Below, piece after piece: positions 47,706-56,709 of a stretch of 64,000 nt of DNA. The notes under the pieces were generated by a model that saw nothing but the letters and a program-made list of their open reading frames with translations, made no database searches and had not been told where the DNA came from. The stretch is taken from assembly GCF_017526105.1 (NCBI RefSeq), contig NZ_CP071839.1, positions 5,657,001-5,721,000 on the forward strand. The letters run 5' to 3'. The position numbers and the translations under genes were made by a program. This DNA comes from Streptomyces cyanogenus. GTDB taxonomy: Bacteria > Actinomycetota > Actinomycetes > Streptomycetales > Streptomycetaceae. How positions within the stretch are numbered: the stretch's first letter is position 1; each line of letters opens with the position of its first letter.

Positions 47706-49147
47706 TCGGCGTCGTCGCCCTCGGTCTCGCCGTCGTCCTTCTTGCGCAGGTCCGGCTTGCCGTGCGAGCCGCTCGCCGCCTCGCCGAGCATCTTGTCCAG
47801 CTCGGAGAAGTCCAGCTGCTCGCGGTGGACGAAACCGTCCGGGTCGTCGAGGTCGGTCGCGGTCGGCAGCATGTCCGGGTGGGCCCACAGGCCGTCCCGG
47901 CCGTCCACCCCGCGCGCGTCCGTCAGCGACGCCCACAGGCGGGAGGCGTCCCGCAGCCGGCGCGGGCGCAGTTCCAGACCGATCAGCGTGGCGAACGTCT
48001 GCTCCGCCGGGCCACCGGTGGCCCGGCGGCGCCGCAGCGTCTCGCGCAGGGCGTCGGCGGACCCCAGGCGCGGCTTCGCGGCGGCGTGGACCACCGCGTC
48101 CACCCAGCCCTCCACGAGCGCCAGAGCGGTCTCCAGACGGGCCAGGGCGGCCTTCTGCTCGGGCGTGTCCTCCGGCTGGAACATGCCCTGCTGGAGCGCG
48201 TCCTGCAGCTGCTCGGGGTTCTGCGGGTCGAACTGGCCGACCACGTCCTCCAGCTTGGCCGTGTCGACCTTGATCCCGCGCGCGTAGCCGTCGACCGCGC
48301 CGAACAGGTGCGAGCGCAGCCACGGCACGTGCGCGAACAGACGCTGGTGGGCGGCCTCGCGCAGGGCCAGGTAGAGCCGCACCTCCTCCTGCGGCACGCC
48401 CAGGTCCCGGCCGAACGCCTCCACGTTCGCCGGCAGCAGCGCCGCCCGGCCGGCCGGGCCCAGCGGCAGACCGATGTCGGTCGAGCCGACGACCTCGCCC
48501 GCGAGCACGCCCACGGCCTGCCCGATCTGCGTGCCGAACATGGCACCGCCCATCGAGCGCATCATGCCGATCAGCGGGCCCGCCATGGCCTGCATCTCCT
48601 CCGGCAGAACATCGCCCATGGCCGCGCCGACCCGCTCGGCGACCGGGTCGACCAGCTCCTGCCAGGCGGGCAGGGTCGCCTCCACCCACTCCGCGCGCGA
48701 CCAGGCCACCGCCGAGCCGGAACCCGACGGCAGGGACGTCGCGTCGTCCAGCCACAGGTCGGCCAGCCGGACGGCCTCCTCGACCGCCTTGCGCTCGGCC
48801 GGGCCGACGCTGGCGTCCTTCGAGCCGTCCTGCGCGCCCTGCGCGACCGTCTGGCGGGCGATCTGCTTGGCCATGTCCCAGTTCACCGGCCCGCCCTCGT
48901 ACGAGAGCATCTGGCCGAGCTGCTGGAACGCGGCGCCCAGGTCGGTGGGGTTCAGGGAACCGAACATGGCTGCGAGCGGGTTGTCGGCGCCGGGGCCGCC
49001 AAAGCCGCCGGCTCCGGGCAGGCCGCCGAAACCGAACGGATTGGCCGGTCCCTGCCCACCACCGCTCTGCTGGTCCTTCTTCTTGCCCTCGTCGCCGTCC
49101 TCCGGCTCCTCCGGCGGAAGGCCGAAACCGAATGGGGTGTCACTCAC
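47702..49147 (-). CDS. zinc-dependent metalloprotease-like DUF2342 family protein
   Basis: 481 residues. After a Gly/Pro-rich start come segments known from this family: NWDMAKQIARQTVAQGA, LPAWQELVDPVAERVGAAMG, GTQIGQAVGVLAGEVVGSTD, then EVRLYLALREAAHQRLFAHV, where REAAHQRLF carries the EAAHxxxF motif, and WVDAVVHAAAKPRLGSADAL. The family is annotated as a putative zinc metalloprotease or hydrolase (TIGR03624). No signal peptide. GTG at 49147 with GAGGA upstream. It is coupled to the downstream Nudix gene and divergent from the epimerase gene. The enzymatic activity is not established as far as I know. Confidence 0.9.
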   Translation of the reverse strand: MSDTPFGFGLPPEEPEDGDEGKKKDQQSGGGQGPANPFGFGGLPGAGGFGGPGADNPLAAMFGSLNPTDLGAAFQQLGQMLSYEGGPVNWDMAKQIARQTVAQGAQDGSKDASVGPAERKAVEEAVRLADLWLDDATSLPSGSGSAVAWSRAEWVEATLPAWQELVDPVAERVGAAMGDVLPEEMQAMAGPLIGMMRSMGGAMFGTQIGQAVGVLAGEVVGSTDIGLPLGPAGRAALLPANVEAFGRDLGVPQEEVRLYLALREAAHQRLFAHVPWLRSHLFGAVDGYARGIKVDTAKLEDVVGQFDPQNPEQLQDALQQGMFQPEDTPEQKAALARLETALALVEGWVDAVVHAAAKPRLGSADALRETLRRRRATGGPAEQTFATLIGLELRPRRLRDASRLWASLTDARGVDGRDGLWAHPDMLPTATDLDDPDGFVHREQLDFSELDKMLGEAASGSHGKPDLRKKDDGETEGDDAE

Positions 49148-49339
49148 GGGATTCCTCGGCTGGTAAGGCCACCGGTTGCGATCCGGCGGCGCGGCTGCCC
49201 GACAACACCACCCAGCGTAGACACCTGAACCCGATCGGGCCTCGGTGCTTCGCCTGCGGAAGGCCTGCGGCAGGATGGATGCACCTGGTACGTACGCGTC
49301 ACTCGCGCCCGTACTGAAGACAACCGCTGGAGACGCCCG

Positions 49340-50452
49340 GTGAGTTCCCCAGATCCGCAGGTTCGCGCAGCGCGAAACCCCTCAACCCCTCCTGCCGTGC
49401 GCGGGCCCGTCGTCGCGGTGACCGGCGCCGCCACCGGGGTCGGCGCCCTGCTCACCGAGCGGCTCGCCGCCTCCGAGGAGATCAAACAGGTCCTCGCCAT
49501 CGACGAGCGGCGCGGCGAGTGCGCCGACGCCCAGTGGCACATCCTCGACGTGCGCGACCCCGCCATCGCGGACAAACTGCGCGGCGCCGACGTCGTCGTC
49601 CACCTCGCGCTCGACCTCAATCTGGAGACCGATCCGGCGGCACGCACGGCTTACAACGTCCGGGGGACCCAGACCGTCCTGACCGCGGCGGCGGCGGCCG
49701 GGGTGCACCGCGTGGTGCTGTGCACCTCGTCGATGGTCTACGGCGCGCTCCCGGACAACGAGCTGCCCCTGTCGGAGGACGCCGAGCTGCGCGCCACCGC
49801 CGAGGCGACCGGGGTCGGCGACCTGCTGGAGATCGAGCGGCTGGCGCGCCGGGCGCCGCGCGCGCATCCGGGGCTCAACGTCACCGTGGTCCGGCCGGCC
49901 GTCCTCGTCGGCGGCACCGACACCGCGCTGACCAGGTACTTCGAGTCACCGCGGCTGCTGGTCGTGGCCGGGTCGCGGCCCGCGTGGCAGTTCTGCCACG
50001 TCGAGGACCTGTGCAGCGCCCTGGAGTACGCCGTCCTGGAGAAGGTCGAGGGTGAGCTGGCCGTCGGCTGCGACGGGTGGCTGGAACAGGAGGAGGTCGA
50101 GGAGCTGAGCGGCATCCGGCGGATGGAGCTGCCCTCGGCGGTCGCGCTCGGCGCGGCGGCCCGGCTGCACCGGATCGGCCTCACCCCCTCCCCGGCGGGC
50201 GACCTCGCCTACACGATGTACCCCTGGGTGGTCAGCGGCAGCCGGCTGCACGACGCCGGATGGCGGCCGCAGTGGACCAACGAGGAGGTCCTCGCCGAAC
50301 TGCTGGAGGAGGTGTCCGGGCGGCACACCGTGGCCGGCCGGCGGCTGGGACGCAAGGACGCCACGGCGGCCGGCGCGGCCGGCGCGACCGTCGCCCTGCT
50401 GGGCGCGGCGGCCGTCGTACGACGGGCCCGCAAGGCCCGGCGGCGCGTCTGA
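49340..50452 (+). CDS. NAD-dependent epimerase/dehydratase family protein
   Basis: 370 residues, an extended SDR: VAVTGAATGVGALLTERLA supplies the nucleotide loop (GxxxGxG), DVRDPAIADKLRGADVVVHL follows, and CTSSMVYGA holds the catalytic Ser/Tyr region; the YxxxK pattern is not obvious, so it may be atypical. A C-terminal hydrophobic helix (AAGATVALLGAAAVV) and a basic tail RRARKARRRV suggest membrane anchoring. The substrate is unknown. The GTG is preceded by GGAG. The last codons lie in the first copy of a 55-base repeat that continues past the stop, which suggests slippage or duplication at the gene end. Confidence 0.86.
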   Translation: MSSPDPQVRAARNPSTPPAVRGPVVAVTGAATGVGALLTERLAASEEIKQVLAIDERRGECADAQWHILDVRDPAIADKLRGADVVVHLALDLNLETDPAARTAYNVRGTQTVLTAAAAAGVHRVVLCTSSMVYGALPDNELPLSEDAELRATAEATGVGDLLEIERLARRAPRAHPGLNVTVVRPAVLVGGTDTALTRYFESPRLLVVAGSRPAWQFCHVEDLCSALEYAVLEKVEGELAVGCDGWLEQEEVEELSGIRRMELPSAVALGAAARLHRIGLTPSPAGDLAYTMYPWVVSGSRLHDAGWRPQWTNEEVLAELLEEVSGRHTVAGRRLGRKDATAAGAAGATVALLGAAAVVRRARKARRRV

Positions 50453-50670
50453 CAGGCCCGGCACCGGGGTCGTACGGTGGGGGCCTGCAAGGCCTGGGGG
50501 TGCGTCGGAGAGGCCCGGCCCCGGGGTCGTACGGCGGACGTCACAAGACCTGGGGCCCCGGGGTCGTACGGCGGACGTCGCAAGGCCTGGGGGCGCGTCG
50601 GAGAGGTCCGGCACCGGGTCGTACGGCGGCCCGCAAGGCCCGGCGGCGCGCCCCAGGCGTCCGGCACCGC
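50414..50670. repeat. five-unit 55-base degenerate tandem repeat
   Basis: Units begin at the motif GTCGTACG at 50414, 50469, 50526, 50563 and 50618 (spacings 55, 57, 37, 55). Each carries a GCAAGGCC core and a GGCACCGGG-type end. The first unit is coding: it encodes the basic tail of the epimerase. The remainder fills the gap before moaE; otherwise no gene is seen there. Confidence 0.8.
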
Positions 50671-50775
50671 CGCGGGCGGCTCGCGGTCACGTCGTAGGAC
50701 GCTCCAAAACGCCCCGCGCGCGTACCTGGTGAATCTCGCATTCCCGATGTCCGAGGCGTACGGCACGATGGACGC

Positions 50776-51237
<462 letters not shown>

Positions 51238-51374
51238 GGCTGCTCCGAACGTGTCACACCGGGCACACAATCCCTCCGGTTGCGTAACCGGCACCCTCGC
51301 GTGAGCGTTGTCCGTACGGATGGTTAATCTGCTGATCAGTCAGTTGCGGACGCTCATGGCGTATGGAGGTCGGC

Positions 51375-51548
51375 ATGGGGGTGCTTGTCTGGCTGCTGAT
51401 TCCGCTTGTGGCTGCGATCGGCGGTGGACTGTGGGGCAGTTGGGCGAACCGGACCCGGAAGGCCCGCAGCGACGGCCCTGAGCTGGACGGATACGCCCGG
51501 TTCCGGGAAGCCATGGAGAAGTCCCGCACGGGTGCGCGCGGCGCGTGA
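51375..51548 (+). CDS. small membrane protein, 57 aa
   Basis: The ATG at 51375 follows GGAGG by five bases; the upstream in-frame ATG at 51363 lacks such a site. The protein begins MGVLVWLLIPLVAAIGGGLW, one clear membrane helix (residues 2-20), followed by a cytosolic basic tail (SWANRTRKARSDG and YARFREAMEKS). No domain recognised. It precedes the YlbL-like protease gene by 50 bases on the same strand and may regulate or accompany it, though that protease gene has its own leaderless-type start. Confidence 0.72.
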   Translation: MGVLVWLLIPLVAAIGGGLWGSWANRTRKARSDGPELDGYARFREAMEKSRTGARGA

Positions 51549-51598
51549 CGGGGGTGCCCTGACGGTGCGCTGACAGAGGCGTCCCGTACTGTCGTGGC

Positions 51599-52696
51599 AT
51601 GCCACGCCGCACCGCGACGATGCTCGCCTCGACCCTGATGCTGATCGCGCTCCTGTGCGCGGGAGTGCTCATCCCCGTGCCGTACGCGGAGATGTCTCCC
51701 GGCCCCACCGTGAACACGCTCGGGGAGCACGACGGAGAGCCGGTGCTGCAGATCTCCGGGCACAAGACCTATCCGGCGGACGGCCACCTCAACATGACCA
51801 CCGTCCGGGTCACCAGCGCCGGCTACCGGATGAACCTCGTCGAGGCCGTCTACGGCTGGCTCGCGCACGACAGCAGGATCGTCCCGCACGACACGCTCTA
51901 CCCGGACGGCAAGACGGAGGAGCAGTCCACCCAGGAGAACGCCGAGGAGTTCAGCCAGTCCCAGGAGAGCGCCAAGGTCGCCGCGCTGAAGGAGCTGGGC
52001 ATCCCGGTGCGGTCCTGGGTGATCGTCTCCACGGTCGTCAAGGGCTCCCCGGCCGAGGGCAGGCTGCACGCCGGTGACGTGATCAAGGCCGTCGACGGCG
52101 CGGCCGTCAAGCAGCCGGCCGACGTCGCCAAGCTGGTGACCAAGCACAAGCCCGGACAGAAGGTCGTCTTCACCGTCGTCCCCGCCAAGGAGCAGGCCGC
52201 CGCCGAGAAGGCCCACAGGACGGCGAGCCGGACACAGGACGTCACCATCACCACCGCGACCTCCGACGACAGCGGCGCCAAGCGGGCCATCGTCGGCATC
52301 TCCGCCGGGACCGACCACACCTTCCCGTTCTCCATCGACATCAAGCTCGCCGATGTCGGCGGGCCCAGCGCCGGCCTGATGTTCGCCCTCGGGATCTACG
52401 ACAAGCTCACCCCGGGCGACCTCACCGGCGGCACCTTCGTCGCCGGCACCGGCACCATCGACGACAACGGCACGGTCGGCCCCATCGGCGGCGTCGAGAT
52501 GAAGACCGTCGGCGCGCGCGACAAGGGCGCCCGGTACTTCCTGACCCCCGCCGACAACTGCGCCGCGGCCGCCAAGGACACCCCGAGCGGACTCACCCTG
52601 GTCAAGGTCAAGACCATCGGTGACGCGCTCGGCGCGCTGAAGGACATCCGCAGCGGCGACACCGCCGCCCTGCCCAAGTGCACCACCAAGGGCTGA
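51599..52696 (+). CDS. membrane-anchored PDZ-Lon protease (YlbL-like)
   Basis: 365 residues. An N-terminal membrane helix (about 8-27) anchors the protein; a PDZ domain follows (about 140-205; VKGSPAEGRLHAGDVIKAVDG), then a Lon-type protease domain with the catalytic dyad Ser257 in GGPSAGL and Lys302 in EMKTVGA. YlbL-like proteases face outside the cytoplasm; in Bacillus one relieves checkpoint inhibition of cell division after DNA damage. That role is not shown here. The ATG at 51599 lies seven bases after TACTGT with no Shine-Dalgarno, implying a leaderless mRNA. Confidence 0.94.
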   Translation: MPRRTATMLASTLMLIALLCAGVLIPVPYAEMSPGPTVNTLGEHDGEPVLQISGHKTYPADGHLNMTTVRVTSAGYRMNLVEAVYGWLAHDSRIVPHDTLYPDGKTEEQSTQENAEEFSQSQESAKVAALKELGIPVRSWVIVSTVVKGSPAEGRLHAGDVIKAVDGAAVKQPADVAKLVTKHKPGQKVVFTVVPAKEQAAAEKAHRTASRTQDVTITTATSDDSGAKRAIVGISAGTDHTFPFSIDIKLADVGGPSAGLMFALGIYDKLTPGDLTGGTFVAGTGTIDDNGTVGPIGGVEMKTVGARDKGARYFLTPADNCAAAAKDTPSGLTLVKVKTIGDALGALKDIRSGDTAALPKCTTKG

Positions 52697-52714
52697 GCGG
52701 GCCCTGACACGGCG

Positions 52715-52746
52715 GGGGGCGCTCCCCGATCACCAGGGGCGCCCCC
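52715..52746. terminator. hairpin between convergent genes
   Basis: GGGGGCGC then a bulged T and CCC pairs with GGGGCGCCCCC ending at 52746. It lies between the YlbL-like stop (52696) and the PPA1309 stop (52769). Confidence 0.7.
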
Positions 52747-52768
52747 GTCGTCGTGGCATGGGACGGGA

Positions 52769-53311
52769 TCAGTCGGCGAAGGTCGCCGCCAGGGCCTCCG
52801 CCAGGCCCGGCACCAGGTCGGGGCCGGTCAGGACCTCCGTCGGGGAGTCCTTCTCGCGCAGCCGCAGCGCCGACTCGCGGCTGCCGTCGCGCAGCACGGC
52901 CACCGTCATCCGGACCTCCTGGCGCTCGGGGTGCTCGGCCACCCACGTCGCCAGCCCGGCCTCGTCCAGACCGGAGGGGACCTGGGCCTCCGCGGACGGC
53001 GGCAGCATCAGGCGCTCCACGGTGAGCGCGCAGCCGGCCACCGCGTCCGGCCAGGCGATGGTGCCGAGGAACTCGTCGAGCGGCTTGCCGGACGGGATCT
53101 CGTCCTGCTCGATCGGGGTGAGACCGACGGTCTCGGACTCGTCCTCCAGGCCCAGCTGGGCCGCGAGCGACGGTTCCTGAGCCCGCAGCCGTGCGGTGTC
53201 TACGAGGGCGAAAAGGCGAGCGGGCCGGTCCCAGCCGAGGCCGGAGACGTACTCGTCGATCTCGAGTACGGCCCGGGTGAGCGGGCTCGCTGCCATGGGA
53301 GTGTTGGACAT
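52769..53311 (-). CDS. PPA1309 family protein
   Basis: 180 residues from the ATG at 53311. Recognised by ASPLTRAVLEIDEYVSGLGW at the start, RLFALVDTARLRAQEPSLA, and the WPDAVAGCALTVERLMLPP strand. It is a cytoplasmic actinobacterial family of unknown function without signal peptide or membrane helix. AGGA lies nine bases upstream; an in-frame GTG at 53317 is an alternative. The gene diverges from UPF0182 across about 165 bases and converges on the YlbL-like gene. It contains no recognised catalytic motif. Confidence 0.9.
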   Translation of the reverse strand: MSNTPMAASPLTRAVLEIDEYVSGLGWDRPARLFALVDTARLRAQEPSLAAQLGLEDESETVGLTPIEQDEIPSGKPLDEFLGTIAWPDAVAGCALTVERLMLPPSAEAQVPSGLDEAGLATWVAEHPERQEVRMTVAVLRDGSRESALRLREKDSPTEVLTGPDLVPGLAEALAATFAD

Positions 53312-53345
53312 GGTCACAATCCTGCCTCGTTCAGGGCCGGAATCG

Positions 53346-53371
53346 GGAACCGAGTAAACCGTGAGTAAGTT
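53346..53371 (+). promoter_or_regulatory. ECF-type promoter candidate before UPF0182
   Basis: GGAAC (53346-53350), 18 bases, GTT (53369-53371). The spacing and -10 fit SigR, but the -35 has C in place of T; related ECF factors such as SigE use GGAAC. It lies 105 bases before the UPF0182 start. Confidence 0.35.
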
Positions 53372-53476
53372 GCATAGGGTGTGGGCCCGCGATCACGGGG
53401 GGCCACGGCGGGCCCGCGAACCCGAGGGTCTGACGGATCGACAGCGAACTTCGAGGTGCGCACCTTGGCTTTCCAG

Positions 53477-56389
53477 ATGCCGGACCGCGGCGGAGGCCCG
53501 ACGGGGCCACGGATCAGAGCGGGCCGCCCGTCCCGGAGGGTGAGGACCCTGCTCGTGACACTGGGCGTCCTCGCCGTCCTCGGCATGGCGTTCACCATGT
53601 TCGCGGGCTTCTGGACGGACTGGCTGTGGTACCGGTCGGTGCACTACTCGTCCGTGTTCACCACCACCCTGTCGACCAAGATCGGGCTGTTCTTCGTCTT
53701 CGGCCTGCTGATGGCGGCTGCGGTCGGCCTCAACATCTGGCTCGCGCACCGGCTGCGGCCCCCGCTCAGCGCCATGTCCATGGAACAGCAGAGCCTCGAC
53801 CGCTACCGCATGGCCATCGCGCCGTACAAGACGTGGCTGCTGCTCGCCGTCACCGCGCTGGTCGGGCTGATCGCGGGCGCCTCCGCGTCGAGCCAGTGGC
53901 GGACCTGGCTGATGTGGGTGAACGGCGTGTCCTTCCACGAGAAGGACCCCCAGTTCCACCTGGACGTCTCCTTCTACGCCTTCGACCTGCCCTGGTACCG
54001 CTTCCTGCTGGGCTTCGGCTTCGCCGCCGCCATCCTGTGCCTGATCGCCGCCGCGCTCACCCACTACCTGTACGGCGGGCTGCGCATCACCAGCCCGGGC
54101 GCGCGCGCCACCGCCGCCGCGACCGGACACCTCTCGGTGCTGCTCGGCATCTTCGTCGCCCTCAAGGCGGTCGCCTACTGGCTCGACCGGTACGGCCTCG
54201 CGGTCAAGTCCAGCGACTTCAAGGCGACCGACAACTGGACCGGCCTGCGCTACGTCGACGCCAACGCCTATCTGCCGGCCAAGACGATCCTGTTCTGCAT
54301 CGCCGTCATCTGCGCCCTGCTGTTCTTCGCCACCCTGTGGCGGCGCACCTGGCAGCTGCCCGTCATCGGCTTCGGCCTGATGGTCCTGTCGGCGATCCTG
54401 ATCGGCGGCCTGTACCCGGCCATCGTGCAGAAGTTCCAGGTCCAGCCGAACGAGCAGGCGAAGGAGGCGCCGTACGTCCAGAAGAACCTGAAGGCGACCC
54501 GCCAGGCGTACGGCATCGACGACACCCAGGTCACCGAGTACCCGGGCAAGTCCACGACCACGGACAAGACCAGGCTGCGCGACCAGGTCGACGCCACGGC
54601 CAGCATCCGCATCATGGACCCCAACGTCGTCTCGCCGACGTTCCAGCAGCTCCAGCAGATCAAGGCCTACTACGGGTTCCCGACCAACCTCGACGTCGAC
54701 CGGTACCCCAAGGACGGCAAGGAGCAGGACACCGTCATCGGTCTGCGGGAACTCAACCTGGACGGCATCCCGAAGAACAACTGGATCAACGACCACTTCC
54801 GTTACACCCACGGCTTCGGCGTGGTGGCCGCCAAGGGCACCGAGGCCGACCCCGAGGGCCGGCCGGTCTTCACCGAGAAGAACCTGCCCTCCCAGGGCGA
54901 CCTCGGGAGCTACGAGCAGCGGATCTACTACGGCGAGAAGACCACCGCGTACTCGATCGTCGGAGGCCCCCAGAAGGAGGTCGACTACTCCGACAACGAG
55001 CGCGAGATGACCACCAGCTACCAGGGCAAGAGCGGGGTCAACCTCGACAACCCGGTCAACCGGGCCGCGTACGCGGTGGCGTTCAACGAGCCGCAGATCC
55101 TCTACTCGGGCGCGATCGGCAAGGGCTCGCGGATCCTGTACAACCGCACGCCCAAGGAGCGCGTGGAGGCGGTCGCCCCCTGGCTGACCATCGACGGCGA
55201 CGCCTACCCGGCGGTCGTGGACCACCGCATCCAGTGGATCGTCGACGCGTACACGACGTCGAACGGCTACCCGTACTCCTCCCGTACGACCCTCGGCGAC
55301 ACGACGGCCGACTCGCTGACCGCCACTAACGACTCGCGCGCGGTGGTGGCCCAGCAGAACCAGGTCAACTACATCCGCAACTCGGTGAAGGCGACGGTCG
55401 ACGCGTACACCGGCGAGGTCAAGCTGTACCAGTGGGACACCCAGGACCCGGTGCTGAAGACCTGGATGAAGGCCTTCCCCGACACGGTGCAGCCGCGCAC
55501 CGCGATCTCCGCCGAGCTGATGGACCATCTGCGCTATCCGCAGGACCTGTTCAAGGTCCAGCGCGAGCTGCTCACCCGCTACCACGTGACGGACGCGCAG
55601 ACCTTCCTGACCGGCAGCGAGGTGTGGCAGGTCCCGGACGACCCGACGAACAACTCGGGCAGCGCGGTGCCGCCGTACTACCTGAGCATGAAGATGCCGG
55701 GCCAGAACGACCAGGCGTTCTCGCTGACCACGACGTTCACCCCCAACAAGCGTGACAACCTCAGCGCCTTCATGGCCGTGGACTCCGATCCGCGCACCGA
55801 CGACTACGGCAGGATCAGAGTCCTGAAGCTGCCGACGAACACGACCGTCGACGGCCCCAAACAGGTCCAGAGCCAGTTCAACTCCGAATCGGCCATCGCC
55901 GAGACCATCAGCCTCCTCAGCCGCGGCCACTCGAAGGTCGAGTACGGCAATCTGCTGACCGTGCCGCTGGACGGGGGCCTGCTGTACGCGGAGCCCGTCT
56001 ACGTCCGCGGTGGTTCGCTCAAGTACCCGTTGCTGAGGAAGGTTCTGGTCACCTACGAGGGCAAGACCGCCTTCAAGAACACCCTGGACGAGGCCCTCGA
56101 CGAGGTCTTCGGGGTGAAGAGTTCGACCAGACCGCCGGAGACCGGCACCACCAACCCGCCGGGCACCGGCAACCCCACGGTCGAACAGGCGCTGGAGGAT
56201 GCCCAGAAGGCCTTCGACGCCGGGCAGCAGGCGCTGAAGGACGGGCCCGACTGGGACGCGTACGCCAAGGCACAGAAGGATCTCCAGGACGCGCTCAAGC
56301 GGGCCGAGGACGCACAGTCCAAGGCCGGCCGGACCAGCGGCGCGAACAGCGGGAAGACGGAGGAGAAGGGCGAAGCGGGCAAGAGCTGA
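53477..56389 (+). CDS. UPF0182 family large membrane protein
   Basis: 970 residues. About seven N-terminal membrane helices (residues 25-345), with family motifs FAGFWTDWLWYRSVHYSSVF and DVSFYAFDLPWYRFLLGFGF, are followed by a large extracytoplasmic region (about 350-900) containing the conserved DNVV-type and YYGFPTNLDVDRYP segments and TVPLDGGLLYAEPVYV. A Gln/Lys/Glu-rich helical tail (EDAQKAFDAGQQALKDG) ends the protein. Function is unknown although the family is conserved throughout actinobacteria. The ATG at 53477 is chosen because the protein then starts MPDRGGGPTGPRIR; a GTG at 53456 is possible. No good ribosome site is seen for either. Confidence 0.92.
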   Translation: MPDRGGGPTGPRIRAGRPSRRVRTLLVTLGVLAVLGMAFTMFAGFWTDWLWYRSVHYSSVFTTTLSTKIGLFFVFGLLMAAAVGLNIWLAHRLRPPLSAMSMEQQSLDRYRMAIAPYKTWLLLAVTALVGLIAGASASSQWRTWLMWVNGVSFHEKDPQFHLDVSFYAFDLPWYRFLLGFGFAAAILCLIAAALTHYLYGGLRITSPGARATAAATGHLSVLLGIFVALKAVAYWLDRYGLAVKSSDFKATDNWTGLRYVDANAYLPAKTILFCIAVICALLFFATLWRRTWQLPVIGFGLMVLSAILIGGLYPAIVQKFQVQPNEQAKEAPYVQKNLKATRQAYGIDDTQVTEYPGKSTTTDKTRLRDQVDATASIRIMDPNVVSPTFQQLQQIKAYYGFPTNLDVDRYPKDGKEQDTVIGLRELNLDGIPKNNWINDHFRYTHGFGVVAAKGTEADPEGRPVFTEKNLPSQGDLGSYEQRIYYGEKTTAYSIVGGPQKEVDYSDNEREMTTSYQGKSGVNLDNPVNRAAYAVAFNEPQILYSGAIGKGSRILYNRTPKERVEAVAPWLTIDGDAYPAVVDHRIQWIVDAYTTSNGYPYSSRTTLGDTTADSLTATNDSRAVVAQQNQVNYIRNSVKATVDAYTGEVKLYQWDTQDPVLKTWMKAFPDTVQPRTAISAELMDHLRYPQDLFKVQRELLTRYHVTDAQTFLTGSEVWQVPDDPTNNSGSAVPPYYLSMKMPGQNDQAFSLTTTFTPNKRDNLSAFMAVDSDPRTDDYGRIRVLKLPTNTTVDGPKQVQSQFNSESAIAETISLLSRGHSKVEYGNLLTVPLDGGLLYAEPVYVRGGSLKYPLLRKVLVTYEGKTAFKNTLDEALDEVFGVKSSTRPPETGTTNPPGTGNPTVEQALEDAQKAFDAGQQALKDGPDWDAYAKAQKDLQDALKRAEDAQSKAGRTSGANSGKTEEKGEAGKS

Positions 56390-56430
56390 TCAAGCCGCCG
56401 CCGCGCCGTGGTACGGTTGACCAGCAACGG

Positions 56431-56504
56431 CGCGGGGTGGAGCAGCTCGGTAGCTCGCTGGGCTCATAACCCAGAGGTCGCAGGTTCAAATCCTGTCCCC
56501 GCTA
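56431..56504 (+). tRNA. initiator tRNA-Met (CAU), copy 1
   Basis: A 74-base cloverleaf: acceptor CGCGGGG pairs with CCCCGC leaving a C1-U72 mismatch, and the anticodon stem has three consecutive G-C pairs (CTGGG/CCCAG) flanking CTCATAA. Both are initiator-specific. The T arm is GCAGGTTCAAATCCTGT. CCA is not encoded. A terminator follows. Confidence 0.97.
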
Positions 56505-56511
56505 CTGAAGT

Positions 56512-56546
56512 CGAAGGCCCGGATCCAACAAGGATCCGGGCCTTCG
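56512..56546 (+). terminator. 15-bp terminator after tRNA-fMet copy 1
   Basis: CGAAGGCCCGGATCC (56512-56526) and its perfect complement (56532-56546), loop AACAA. Confidence 0.9.
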
Positions 56547-56709
56547 TGGTGTGCGAACTCATGTACAGGGGGGAGTGACGGCCGCGCCGCCGTGGGGAGT
56601 TGGGCGGTATGTGTTTGACTTGTCTCCCTGTGGGCATGTCGACAAAACGCTGAAGTGACCTCACGGGCTGCGGTATACCGGGTGTACCCAGGTTGCAGGT
56701 GGTGCGACG

